From Hyaloscypha bicolor E (Eukaryota > Ascomycota > Leotiomycetes > Helotiales > Hyaloscyphaceae), in assembly GCF_002865645.1 (NCBI RefSeq), contig NW_020194628.1:1364001-1428000 (forward strand): a stretch of DNA of 64,000 bases, read 5' to 3'. The notes under the pieces are model-generated. The model worked only from the letters and a program-made list of their open reading frames with translations. It searched no databases and had not been told where the DNA came from. Shown here piece after piece: positions 35,009 to 45,346 of this stretch. Each line of letters opens with the position of its first letter. The stretch's first letter is position 1. Made by a program: the position numbers and the translations under genes.

Positions 35009-36992
35009 TCAAGGATACCCTCCATTGAAAGGTCCAGCGACGACATCATTACAAACACTATTCCGAGGCGGTAACACACCAGTAGTCCTCCAATTATCAA
35101 GAAGAGTTTGCTTACAAGCCGAAAATCCAGAGAAGAAGGAGGTCATCTGACTCATTTCGTCAGCATCCAATTTTGGAATCTTGTGTCTGGGAGGGAAATG
35201 GGGGGAATCTACCCCGAATTCATTGACTGTGATGAAGCGGGCGTTGGCAAAGCGGGAGGCGATGGCTCTTGCGCTGTGTGGTTGTCAGTGAGCTAATACT
35301 AAAGCTGAGGTGGGTTTGGGGCACGCACTTTGCGCGTGACTCCTCTGGATCTGCGGTATTGGAAATGAAAACCATGGCGTTATGCTTCTTTGTGGTGAAA
35401 TCTCCCGTGAAGCGGTGCTTGAGGTTGACGTTCCTTGGGAATGCTACAGCCATAGTCAGTTACGAGTGATCAATCTACTCTATTGTGCCCGAAACGTGCG
35501 GGGAATACATACTGCTACACATTGCCTCTTGTGCAGCAACGGCCAAACCATTCTGACTGCTAGTCTTGTTCATCAGCTTCATATGATCCACCAATCCGTC
35601 CGTACTCCGAATCACGCTCTTCGCGTCCAGGCAGGGCAAGATCCTATCATAAGCAACCACTTCGTGTGGAAATGCATCAGAAAAGAATTCCACTTCTCCA
35701 ATAGGAAATGCTGAACCGGTTTCAATCTCCAGCAGTGCTTTCGAGACACGGGCAACGAGATCTTGGAATAAGGCCGGTAAATCGAGCGCGCTCGCTAGGT
35801 AGTGAGATATTGCCGAGTATGTCAATGTGCAGTCTCCGCAAATGGGGTTTGGAGGCACTGATTTGAACGGCTTATAGTAGAATTTTGCCTTCAGAGCTTC
35901 GTATCGTGCCTAGCATCTTCAGCATTTCTCATTGTTTGAATATCTGGCAGCGGGCTCTTACCTTCACTTCCTTTTCCGTGGGCCTCCAGAAGTAACATCC
36001 GTTGGAAGGACAGAAGAGGAAGTTTGTAGTGGGATCGCAGGTATTGGGGCCGGCAGCTACGCAGCTGTCAAAGAACATTTGAAGGGCCTTGTCTCCGTCT
36101 TGGACTGCGCTAGGGCTATTCAATCCGGTTGCGTAAAGCTCTTCAACGTTGACGGCGCCGTCGAATGTCATGCTGTCAAAGCCGGTCGGGTACATTGCTG
36201 CATAAGTGAGACCTATAACGGATGCTGGACCGTAGTAAGTCATGATTTTCTGGCCAGCGGGTAGAAGGGAGACTATTTTATGGAGATCTCGTGCATTGTC
36301 TGCAGTTCCCATGTACGGAAGAATGTTCGAAGAGTACGTCACACAACCATCACTCAACTTCTTGAACGTGTCTGTCACAGACTTGATGTTCGCCTTGATA
36401 TTCTTGTCCGTGGCCGGAAAAGTGCCATTGAACCCTCCATACGGCGTGAACTGATCACTGAAGAGGAAGTCTGCGTAAGCTGCTTGAGCAGTATCATCTG
36501 CAAAGCATTTCAATCCTGGCTCAGTATGACCAACGGCACGTGGATCCCAGGAAATCAGATCGTATCCAGCTAGGAGACCTTGAGTGAAGGGAAAGGGAAA
36601 GCTGGCAATGTTTTCCACGAACGGTGGGTTGAGGAAACTTAGGAACTGGATGCCTTTGTAAGGAACAGTTCGGTCGGCCGGGAACTTGACAATTGCTAGC
36701 TTGAAGATATCGCCTGGAACAGGCTTGGAGTAGTCATATGGAACCTCGAGCCTAGATAGTCAGTATGTTTTTCGGATATTTTCGTGGATGGGATGAAGCA
36801 CCTGGCACATTCAGGTTGGGGGAAAGTATCAGGATAGCATGGAAACCATTGCAATGTTGGAGCGGAAGGCTTTCCAGTGAACTGATCAGGAGGAGCTTGT
36901 CGCTTGTAATACTGATGAAAAAAAGCCTCAGGACTACAAGAGGAGGGTGATATGAGAAGGACTGCGACGGCGAGGAGAACCAGAAGCATCAT
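35009..36992 (-). CDS. Secreted S33/TAP-like alpha/beta hydrolase, catalytic motifs degenerate
   Basis: Model: complement of 36802-36992, 35962-36751, 35513-35909, 35329-35443 and 35009-35273 (585 aa). Introns of 50, 52, 69 and 55 bp all keep frame. A clear signal peptide (LLVLLAVAVLLISPSSC) leads into the fold: ISWDPRAVGHTEPGLKCF, the acid site NTADPEE (D491), a possible His523 (VDSPHFPP) and the TAP C-terminal domain ending LPPRNSVCNDV. Family members release tripeptides or hydrolyse esters outside the cell. Here the G-x-S-x-G elbow, normally just before LTYAAMYP, reads YYGPASVIG (236-244), about two residues short, and the oxyanion NPGGPG motif has become FLNPPFVEN. Expression potential looks intact (no stops or frameshifts), so it may be a pseudoenzyme rather than a pseudogene. 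Confidence 0.88.
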
Positions 36993-38600
36993 CGTTTCAT
37001 AGATACGAATGGATTCTTCAGCGCGCGAAAGAAGGCAGATTTAGGTTCGACTCTTGAAAGCAGTCCGCTCCACATACCGCCAGTGGGGATCTCGAACATC
37101 CCCACTGAGAGCACTCGGAATGTTGCCAAGATTCTCGCCTTCATTATTTATTGAATTTTGAGATCAGCTGTGGCTTGAGACAACGGCTTTTGCCATGGTG
37201 GTGACATTCCGAATTGCTAATTGGTGTTCCTTTCAGCCTTACTCTTGGCCTAGGAAAGTAGAGCTTGATCGAGACAAGACAAGGAAGTAGGAAGTACCAT
37301 TGTGTAAAAGCTCTGGGATCATACTCCGCGTTGCACACTCGGGAAGCGGGGAAAGACGCGAGCTGGATATGATGGAACGCATCTTCCAAGCGTGCAAAGT
37401 AAGCAGGATTAGGTCAACGATAATAATATAATCTGAAATTGCTCACTTAACGTGCTACAATAAAGACCGCCGGTCTGGTGGATTGATACGGGAACGGGGA
37501 CGACCTTTAGGCTGGTCAAGCTTTCGCAAGTTTGGTCCCTGGTTTCAGCATCCCCAGCGTGTTAAGGTGTTAAATGATGCAAAATTCGTCAATGCTACCG
37601 ATCAAAGATCCTTTAATTGCTCGAGGCTCTTGCTTCGCACAAAAGACCTAGAGATTAGTTGATTAGTTTGTGAAAGGGCATGGAGAAGTCTCGTGGTCGC
37701 GGCGATACCATCGGCGCTGTTCGCCAAAACCCTCCGACAAGCGCCTCAACTCGGAACCACCCAGACCACTCAACGCCCACTTTTACCCCTGTCAGGACAC
37801 AAAAATTTGAGAACTTTCAAAGTGCTTAGAAAGTTCCCTAAACTTGTAAGATTAGTCTTCCAAGCTCGCTGATTGCGAATATCTACTCAAAAGTTTGCTT
37901 CTATATTACTGTTGTGGTGAAATAAAAATTTGGGGGTTGAGTGGTCTGGGCGGTTGGCCAGTGAACACTCCTAGCAAACACCACCACCCACCCACGTCAA
38001 CACTTACAAAGGCTCTACTCCCCCTACAACGCCTCCGACCCCACCTCCTCCTTCCTCAATACCTTCTGTCTCGACATCTACAGCTTTCGGCCTTCTGCGA
38101 AGATGGGTACGGGGGCCAGGGAACAAAGCTGGTGAGGGAACAGCAGCAAAGTTAACCCCGAGCCCCAGCGAAGGGCCAAGAGGAAAGTGAAGGGAGAGGA
38201 TAGAGGAGGGGAGATAGCACAGCCGCCAGTTCAACTATGCAAACTGCCTCCAAACACCTCTGCCTGCACGTCAGTTGCACGCATCAAGCAATTTCGTGAG
38301 GCCAAATTCCTAGTTGGCCACCAAAATACAACATCTTGATTAGGCTATGAGTAATTGACGACAATGGCGCTAAATGATTTTAACCATACAAGTTTTAGAG
38401 CATTGAAACAGCTTACATTTGGGATTATGCCTCCCCTTTCCCTCCTCCCAACCAATGCCAGCCCTCTCGTATAGAGCTTCTTTACCAGGGAGTTTTTCTA
38501 GTAGAAGGTAAAACTATGTGGAGAAATACGATGCCATTCTGGGAACATGCCGGAACCATCCTCCCAAGTGAACAGCTGCAAGTAGAAGTAATAGCGCTTG
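36993..38600. other. Intergenic
   Basis: Promoter side of the S33-like gene. A minus frame around 37144-37412 (AFHHIQLASFPASRV) is coding-like but has no start and no recognised family. The rest is AT-leaning and featureless. Confidence 0.45.
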
Positions 38601-38835
38601 CTAGTAGAATTTACATCGTTGCTTCGTCCATCTCCACCCCACGAGCAGCATTACTTTGGTGCATGCACTTCGAACCTAGCAGCCATGTTGCGCGTCCCTG
38701 GACCAGAGAGTTGTTTGGGTCATAACATCCAAGACTACCCCAAAAATCTTCAAGAACTCGGCGCGCACAAGGCAAGTTTTGGTTGGTTTAGCCTCATCCA
38801 GTAGGTTCAACAAGGTTCCAGGCCCTGCAGAGCCA

Positions 38836-39394
38836 TCAAGGACTGCTAGGTCCACTTGAACCAACAGCTCGGTCATCATAACATGTGCTATTCATGGGAC
38901 CTGTCGGATCAGACTTCAAAATCGGCTCAGAACCCCACGAATCGAGTCGAGTATGTCTGGCCATCCTTTTATATTTAGCGCTCCACGGACCCGCCTCATC
39001 CCAATACTTGAAGAGGATCGGGCCCTTGATCGATGCCCAGGACCAAGTTGGCGCACAGTATTGAGAGGGCCGCTCGTGCTCGGCGTAAGCTTCCGGGTTA
39101 TCTTCGTCTCTGCAGCCCATGTTAGGCCACAGTTAAAGCATCTCTTCCACATTCCTGCGACACATTCTTCATGATCTCTAGTAAGCGTCCATTCGGTTTT
39201 TTCGTATGAAGGTAAATCCGAATGTTGCAACTACTGAAGAATCGACCGCGCCAGTCCAGATATCGCGTTGAGTTTGTGTCCTTAGAAAGGAATCGCGAGG
39301 AGAAATCTTGCACTATGTCTTGCCACGCTTGGTGGTAGCCAAGATAGCTGTCAAATTTTCTACTAGAAGAGCCATTTTTGAGCCACTGCTGCAA
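38836..39394 (-). pseudogene. Remnant of a HET-type gene (C-terminal half only)
   Basis: Three minus-strand frames carry consecutive pieces of the conserved region that follows the HET domain in many fungal HET proteins: WQDIVQDFSSRFLSKDTNS (frame 1, about 39300), then EECVAGMWKRCFNCGLTW (frame 2, about 39165) and PSQYCAPTWSWASIKGPI (frame 3, about 39050). The order is right but the frame changes at least twice within 400 bp and no intron-like borders bridge the shifts. No N-terminal HET motif (ALSYxWG, LWIDxxCIDQ) is found further upstream. I infer a truncated, frameshifted relic. The intact HET gene at 17020-18813 is not an obvious direct parent. Confidence 0.6.
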
Positions 39395-40104
39395 CCCGGG
39401 GAGTGATATATTCCCACTGCGATCTTCTCTGGAGGCAATCCCATATCATCCATCTCCTTGCCGTTGGAGATGGGCGGAACGAACGGCTCAAGATGCTGGA
39501 GAAGAGAGTAGAATGTTTTCAGGAACACGAGCGCGAGGCACTCAGCGATGATCCAATCACCAAGGAAGCACGTGAAGCATATATCAAGGCCCTTCAAACG
39601 GCTTGGGGCAATCACAAGCATCATGAAGGACCCTGCTACTCCTTGTGGAAGTTCATGTGGAGCCCTTTCACGATTGTGGTGGCCTTTGGCGCTGATAAGA
39701 GGGTTCGCTGAGAAGAGACATTGTGGAAGAATTACCTCGGCCAGCAGGGCGGAACCAGTACGCGACTCGGGGAAATATGGGGGTGGCTGGAAGCGTAAAT
39801 TATGAAGTATTCATAAACGATTCTTTCCGTAACACAACAGGCTCCCATGATTCATTCTACCGTGTCTCAATTCAGTGATTCTCTCCCCAACTCCTCCTTC
39901 GCACCCTCAAATCGACCCTTAAATCATCGCGCGTATGGTCATGTTTCGCATGATTTCCTGTCCCAAACTTTGTAGTCGACCCCGTTCCTCTTGCCCTCGA
40001 GCCACTACCTTCCGTCATAAACAGGTCATTGACTTGGGACCACGAGTTTTTGTGGCTTCGGCCCAGCGTTGATGAGAACAAGGAGGTAGCCTTAACCCTC
40101 GCAG
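39395..40104. other. Intergenic with an unexplained + frame
   Basis: A + strand frame at about 39470-39711 is hydrophilic and coding-like (EREALSDDPITKEAREAYIK) but has no family, no leader and no continuation. It could be a fragment of another gene brought in with the HET relic. Confidence 0.35.
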
Positions 40105-40950
40105 TCAATTCTTTGATGGGACCTCCTTTCGTGAAATTATAAATGGCGCCGAAGTCGGGATACTCATACTTTCGGCATGGTTGTTAGAGATCGGATTGGA
40201 ATGGAAGGAAGGCTCCCGTAGCAAAGAGGGCCGTGGCGGATTCCTGGTCTGAAAAGACGGCTTCCTCTTTTCCTCCTTGTCGCTTTTCTTTCGGTGTGCG
40301 ATCTTGATATCGTGGTAGACGCCAGCCCAAAACACAAGATCACTTTCCAATCTCCCCACCTCGACCTCCATTTCTGCCTTCTTCAAGACCAGGAAGTTAA
40401 GTTGAACTTGAGGCTCCGCTTTCCCATTCGCCATCAAAACCATATCTTCACAATCGATTCTTGTCGGTGAAGGAATCTCTCTCTCGGCTTCAGGAACATC
40501 GGCGGGGCGTTCAATTTGAGAAGGACGATTTAGTACCTTGGCCTCGTTTGGTGGACTATTGGAACGAAGCAGTGGAATAGATGGCCATTTCCTGGCTGAC
40601 TTCTTCGGCGAGCCTTTGAAAGGAGATGGAATGGCTTCCGTTTGGAATACCTCAGGGAGGCGAACGGCAGTTGGGGGCACGAAGGATGGCTGTTTGTTCT
40701 TTATACAGTAGCAAATGGCCAGGACATTTGCGTTAAGGGCTTTGATCCTCCGCTCGAGCTGGAATATATCCGTGCGAGTGGTTGTTATACAATCTTCCAA
40801 AATGCCGGTATGGCCACTGGAGAGTTCTGGCCTTTCTGGAGGCGGTGTCTGTCTCGCGCTGAAGAGTCGTTGAAACATATCGGGGGAGGAAGGAGAACGG
40901 AAGGGGTTGAAAAAGCCAGGCATTGATGGAAAGAATGGATATTTTGGCAT
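40105..40950 (-). CDS. Uncharacterised fungal protein, 281 aa
   Basis: Starts at the ATG at 40950. A Pro/Phe-rich N-terminus (YPFFPSMPGFFNPFRSP) is followed by a helical stretch (TDIFQLERRIKALNANVLAICYCIKNK), a Ser/Pro/Lys linker, a second helical segment with coiled-coil spacing (LVLKKAEMEVEVGRLESDLVFW) and a basic Ser-rich tail. No signal peptide. The frame is open 57 bp further upstream without an ATG. I recognise no domain; the two helices separated by a disordered linker suggest a scaffold-like protein, but that is a guess. Confidence 0.6.
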   Translation of the reverse strand: MPKYPFFPSMPGFFNPFRSPSSPDMFQRLFSARQTPPPERPELSSGHTGILEDCITTTRTDIFQLERRIKALNANVLAICYCIKNKQPSFVPPTAVRLPEVFQTEAIPSPFKGSPKKSARKWPSIPLLRSNSPPNEAKVLNRPSQIERPADVPEAEREIPSPTRIDCEDMVLMANGKAEPQVQLNFLVLKKAEMEVEVGRLESDLVFWAGVYHDIKIAHRKKSDKEEKRKPSFQTRNPPRPSLLREPSFHSNPISNNHAESMSIPTSAPFIISRKEVPSKN

Positions 40951-41246
40951 GCAGAAGTGAGGCCTTGAATTGTTAAATCTAAACTTCAACAATACTCCTG
41001 CGCTCACATACCTCTGTGAATTGATGGGTTAGTGACGTTCATGAACGACATGTTTCCACCTAGTCTAACCCGCGAAAGCCCATGGAGCATAGTGCCGGCT
41101 AAACCATAGGGCTCAACATAAGACGGTGCACCTGTCATATTCTTAGCGCTCCTTTTTGTTAAAGCCAGTGCGCCGATGGTGCCAAAGCTCGTCGGGCCCA
41201 AACTCCAGCGCTTTTCAACCCTGATAAAAACCTAAGCCCGATCCTG

Positions 41247-41743
41247 CTAGTGATTTCGAAAATTCTTTTTCCTATCCTCTTGTTAGCAACAAAAACCCAT
41301 GCGGGAGGAGTTGGACACACTGGTAGAACAGATCCGTACGGCTCGAGCCTAAGTTTATGATCTTTGGGCATCCATCTCTGTCTTTCTCCAACCGCGTGCA
41401 CTCGAAGCAGTAGAAAGCGTCCGAAATGCCCTGTTTGATAGGTTAACACTTCCTATCAAATTCTAAGATCTCAGTAGACGTACCTCTCCACCGCAGACAA
41501 CACATTTGTTTTGGTAGTTTCCAAAGCTGCATTCATCGCAGATTCGGACGAGGGTCGTGGGGCGAACGTAGGAGTCGCAGACTGGGCATTTGCCGTCACA
41601 CTTGTCGCAGAGACGTCCGATGGCAATGCCTGATTGTTTGCGGCACATAACGAGATCGCTGGTAGAGAAGTTAGTAGATAAGTAGTAGATAAGTAGGGCC
41701 GGAAGGGGTAGGGACGGGGGACTTACGGATGATGGCGAGACAT
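41247..41743 (-). CDS. RDS3: Rds3/PHF5A-like splicing factor (U2 snRNP SF3b subunit)
   Basis: Model: complement of 41727-41743, 41484-41658, 41321-41430 and 41247-41271, 108 aa (family ~107-110). Introns of 68, 53 and 49 bp. The first exon is only 17 nt (MSRHHP) and the last 25 nt. The family's CxxC zinc knuckles are complete: [34 protein letters not shown] and [19 protein letters not shown], followed by [14 protein letters not shown]. Known role: a knotted zinc protein that holds the branch-point adenosine pocket together with Hsh155/SF3B1. Near-universal and extremely conserved. It is transcribed away from the pinin-like gene at 42054, with about 310 bp between the two ATGs. Confidence 0.95.
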
Positions 41744-42053
41744 GGTCGAGGTTTTGAGGTTGTTCTGGAACGGGAAGTCCGCTAATTTGACTCTCTAAGT
41801 AATGTGAAGCTTCAAGAGGTCACCTTCAATTTCGTTGTGCAGGACGTTGTTGTTTCCGAAGCTTGAGAAGGACATCTTTGATTTTTAAAACATCAACGCC
41901 ACCAAAATTTACAGCCTCCCGCTTGCTAAGCACGGACCACACGCTAACCAAGTTGAGACAGTCAAAGTACTCGAACCTTCAGCCTGCTTACAATATTCAG
42001 GACCGCGGCTGCAAGAAACAACGGAATAATATCCCTTGGAAGCAGTAGTCCAG
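41744..42053. promoter_or_regulatory. Shared divergent promoter of RDS3 and the pinin-like gene
   Basis: 310 bp separate the two start codons, leaving room only for two leaders and one bidirectional promoter. No gene inside. Functional coupling (both gene products belong to splicing) is an inference from their families. Confidence 0.55.
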
Positions 42054-43091
42054 ATGGCGGACAATGCTGGGTATGTCAATCAGTTTAACCGATGAATCAA
42101 AAGCTAACATCTCTCCAGCCCAATCGCGTCCGCAGTCGTTCCCCCCGAAGTCGAGCCACCTAAATCCCCACCTACGAAACGAAGACAATCCTCAGCGTCG
42201 GACTCAACATCCAAACGTCCTCGACTTTCCCTCGATCCAAGCTCTCACTCCCCCACTGCCATACATGACTCGCCAAAAGCAATCAAAGCCGAGGAAGATG
42301 CGCTCCCAGAGAAGGATCAAGCCAGAGATCCAAACCGAGAACGGAGGAAGAGCAGTGTTGTAGAAGAGAGGAAACGTGGTCAGCGGTTATTCGGTGGGCT
42401 TCTCAGTACCTTGAGTCAAAGCACTCCCAATGGTCAACAGAAAAGGCGTTTGGAAATTGAGAAGCGACAACAGGAGAAGGCCAAACAACAGAAGGCTGCA
42501 GATGAGGTGCGGAGAGCAGAGAAGCTAGCGAATCTGAAAGCTGTACGAGAGGAGGAGCAAATCAAATTCGATGAGGAGTCGGTTAGTAGACGACGGTTGG
42601 GAAATTAGGCACTTTGTTCTGACAATTTACAGATGCGGATACGGCATTCCAATATGCTTGCAATGGCACAATTCCTCTCGACAAAAGCAGAACCGAAGCT
42701 GGTATGTTGTTTCACTACCCTCTGGATAATTGAATGCTAACTTTTCCAGTATTACAAACCATGGGAATTGTTGCCCCGAGACGAAGATCGCATCAAGAAG
42801 CAAATCGTCGACGCAGAAGCACTCATCGAGCGAGAAGTGGACGAATTTTATACACGGCATCCAAAAGAGACTGTACGGGATTCCTCTGCAGAAAGCAAAA
42901 CTAACGGCGCGTCTAAGGAGACGGTGGGTGAGCCTCAACTCGAGTCTCCATCTGTTTCTAATGTTGATACTACTAATATTTCCCCTGTACAAGCACCTCA
43001 GTCCGAAAAAGTCAAGGCTGAGAAACAAGCTCAGGAAGAGCATAATGGTGAGGTTGTGCTTGAGAATGAGGAGGACACTGTCATCTATTGA
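42054..43091 (+). CDS. Pinin/SDK/memA-domain protein
   Basis: Exons 42054-42070 (17 nt), 42119-42581, 42633-42701 and 42750-43091 give 296 aa. The memA core is evident: RGQRLFGGLLSTLSQSTP, then a Lys/Arg/Glu/Gln coiled coil (QQKRRLEIEKRQQEKAKQQK) and AMAQFLSTKAEPKLYYKPWE before LLPRDEDRIKKQIVDAEA. The N-terminus is Ser/Pro/Lys-rich with a likely nuclear localisation signal (TKRRQSSASDSTSKRPR). The tail is acidic. Pinin-type proteins are nuclear and associated with splicing and exon-junction complexes. It lies head-to-head with the RDS3 homologue, sharing a short promoter. Confidence 0.9.
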
Positions 43092-43713
43092 TCTCACTAG
43101 GAGACTGGTTTTCTTGTATGAAATAGGCGCTTGGTGGCAGCTGCGGTGATAATCACCTGCCTGTACACCACTGGAATCAACGTGGAGCATTCTTCCCATT
43201 CCTTCTGGCCTGCCACGGCAAATTTTACAAATTGATTCTACAATTCCTCAGCGGTGGCAAGTCGCGCAGGAGACGCAGGATCCAGAACGCGACGAAAGCC
43301 GTTACTCAAACAACTCGATACAGTAGTCAGTCATCTGACTATTCCCAGCAGAAAGGAGGTCAGGCCAACGTTTGTCGCCCAATTGAGATTTGTATATTGC
43401 CCGAAAATGGGTCTTTTATGCATTAGGGGAGAGTCACATGTCTATCAGCTGGTAAGATATTCGACTGTCGTCAAGATGTGAACTCTATCACACCAAAATG
43501 GTTTCCGGCTGGCGCACTTAATGTCCCGAATCCGAGCAGGTCAACGGGGTGAAGACCTCGGCTCGGACGCGCCGCTGCGGCACAGCGTCACATAAAACGT
43601 TCCTATTTAGGGCCGGGGCAAACCCATCAAACTCCACTTCCAACATCAGCCTTGTCTTTATAAAGTTTCTCTTCCCTCAATCTCATTCCCTTCTTCTCAT
43701 CGGCTGCTTCAAG
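43092..43713. other. Intergenic
   Basis: 3' flank of the pinin-like gene and promoter of the hydrolase. The last 60 bp are C/T-rich, like a leader. Nothing else seen. Confidence 0.45.
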
Positions 43714-44854
43714 ATGGTTGACAAGATCACTCCCACTGATCCTAGGATCCAATTCAAAACCGCCAACCTCAATGGCGTCACATACGGCTACATCCTCGCT
43801 GAACCACAAGAGAAAGCTGTAGATACTATCTTCCTCGTCCATGGATGGCCGGATTTGGCTTTGGGATGGCGATAGTATATATATCCTCACTTACTCCCCC
43901 TTTTCTACACAAAAAGTCACGGTTTCTTCCATCTTTCAAAGACCTTTCCCCTCAATTGTCTTGGCACAGATCTTTCACATGAAGAAATACGTACTAACAC
44001 TTTCTAGCCAAATTCCCCTCCTCCTCTCCCTAAACCTCCGCGTCGTAGTCCCCAACATGATGGGCTACTCCGGGACCGACGCCCCTGACTCCCCCACTTA
44101 CTACACCTTCAAGCGCGCCGCCGACGACATCGCCGCTCTCGCCTCCCATCTTTCCCTCTCCACCATCATCCTCGGCGGCCACGACTGGGGCGGAGCCGTC
44201 GTCTTCCGCGTCGCCTTGCACCACCCCACCCTGATAACCGCAATCTTCACAATCTGCTCGCCCTTCGCGCCCCCGCGCTCCACGTACATCCCGGTCTCCA
44301 CCCTCCCAAACTTCAAATACCAAATCCATCTCGCCTCCGGCGAAGTCGAGACCATCATTATAGGCGAGGCGAAAATCAGGGAGTTCTTAAATGGGATGTA
44401 TGGCGGGAGGACAGTGAGCAAGAAGCCGATGTTTAGCGTTACCGAGGGCGTGCATTTTGAGAATCTAGAGGGCATTGGACCCTCCCCTCTCTTGTCGAAG
44501 GACGAAATGGATTTTTACGTGAAGGAGTATAGTAGGAATGGAATTCACGGCCCCCTGAACTGGTACAGGACTGACAAGCTGAATTTCGAGGATGAGAAGA
44601 GCTTGGCGGGTTTTTGGGAGGAAGGGGGGAAATTGGAGATCCCGGTGCTGTATGTGGCGGGCACGAAAGATATTGCGCTGCCGCCAAGTTTGGGGGCGAA
44701 GATGGGGAGGTTTTGTAGTGATTTGAGGAAGGAGGAGGTTGAGGCGGGACATTGGGCGCTTTGGGAGAAGCCGGAGGAGGTTAATAAGTTTGTCGGGGAG
44801 TGGTTGAGAGATGTTGTGCTTAAGGGGAAGACGGGGACTAAAAGTGTTTTGTAG
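43714..44854 (+). CDS. Alpha/beta hydrolase, epoxide-hydrolase-like
   Basis: Exons 43714-43874 and 44008-44854, 335 aa, one 133-bp intron that rebuilds GWRYQIP across the junction. Motifs in order: oxyanion HGWPD (43-47), MMGYSGTDAP, nucleophile Asp113 in GGHDWGGAV, acid Asp275 in AGTKDIALPP and His302 in AGHWALWEKPEE. Aspartate as nucleophile together with HGxP favours soluble epoxide hydrolase (or haloalkane dehalogenase-like) chemistry over esterase. Cap-domain tyrosines (FYVKEY, LNWYR) could polarise the epoxide. No signal peptide, so probably cytosolic. Likely a detoxification or secondary-metabolite enzyme; no biosynthetic neighbours. Confidence 0.9.
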
Positions 44855-45346
44855 GTTAGGAGATATGAATGTCGCTTGTTGTCTCGTATTTTCTCTTGAG
44901 TTTATGGCGCCATTGGATAGTTCCAGGTATTCTCAGTCTTTGTTTGCAATCTTTGATAGTATTCAAGTTTTTATGTGCAACAGGAAAGGAAAGTTTGGCG
45001 GAATAGATGCACAAAGACTTTAGAAGAGGAATTAAAGACGATTCCTGAAGGAAGTATTCCTCGAATGAAGGTAATCGGATTTAATAATTTTGTCTCATTT
45101 CCAAAATAATAGATATTTCCCATGCAAAGTCTTGCTCTTCATTTAATCATGATTCAATCTCTCCGAATACTATTCAATATTAGTAGGATTCCGGAGGTTG
45201 GAGTAGGAAAATGATCTGTTCTGGACTCATGATCACGTACATCACCGTGTTTAATATATCTCTACCTAGCCTGCCTGAACCCCAGGCGAGGCTAGGTTTG
45301 GTCAGAATCAAGGCCCCTCTCTGGGAGCAAGAAGGATCGATCCTTC
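44855..45346. other. Intergenic with a strong hairpin
   Basis: Convergent 3' flanks of the hydrolase and the F-box pseudogene. It holds the inverted repeat at 45265-45296. Confidence 0.5.
45265..45296. repeat. Short hairpin (inverted repeat) between convergent genes
   Basis: Arms CCTAGCC-T-GCCTG and CAGGC-GA-GGCTAGG flank a 4-5 nt loop. It lies between two convergent genes, so a transcript of either strand would fold here. Confidence 0.6.

Noticed and set aside
37144..37412. Coding-like minus-strand frame upstream of the S33-like gene
   Set aside because: No ATG, no acceptor-linked partner exon and no recognised family; mentioned only as intergenic content.
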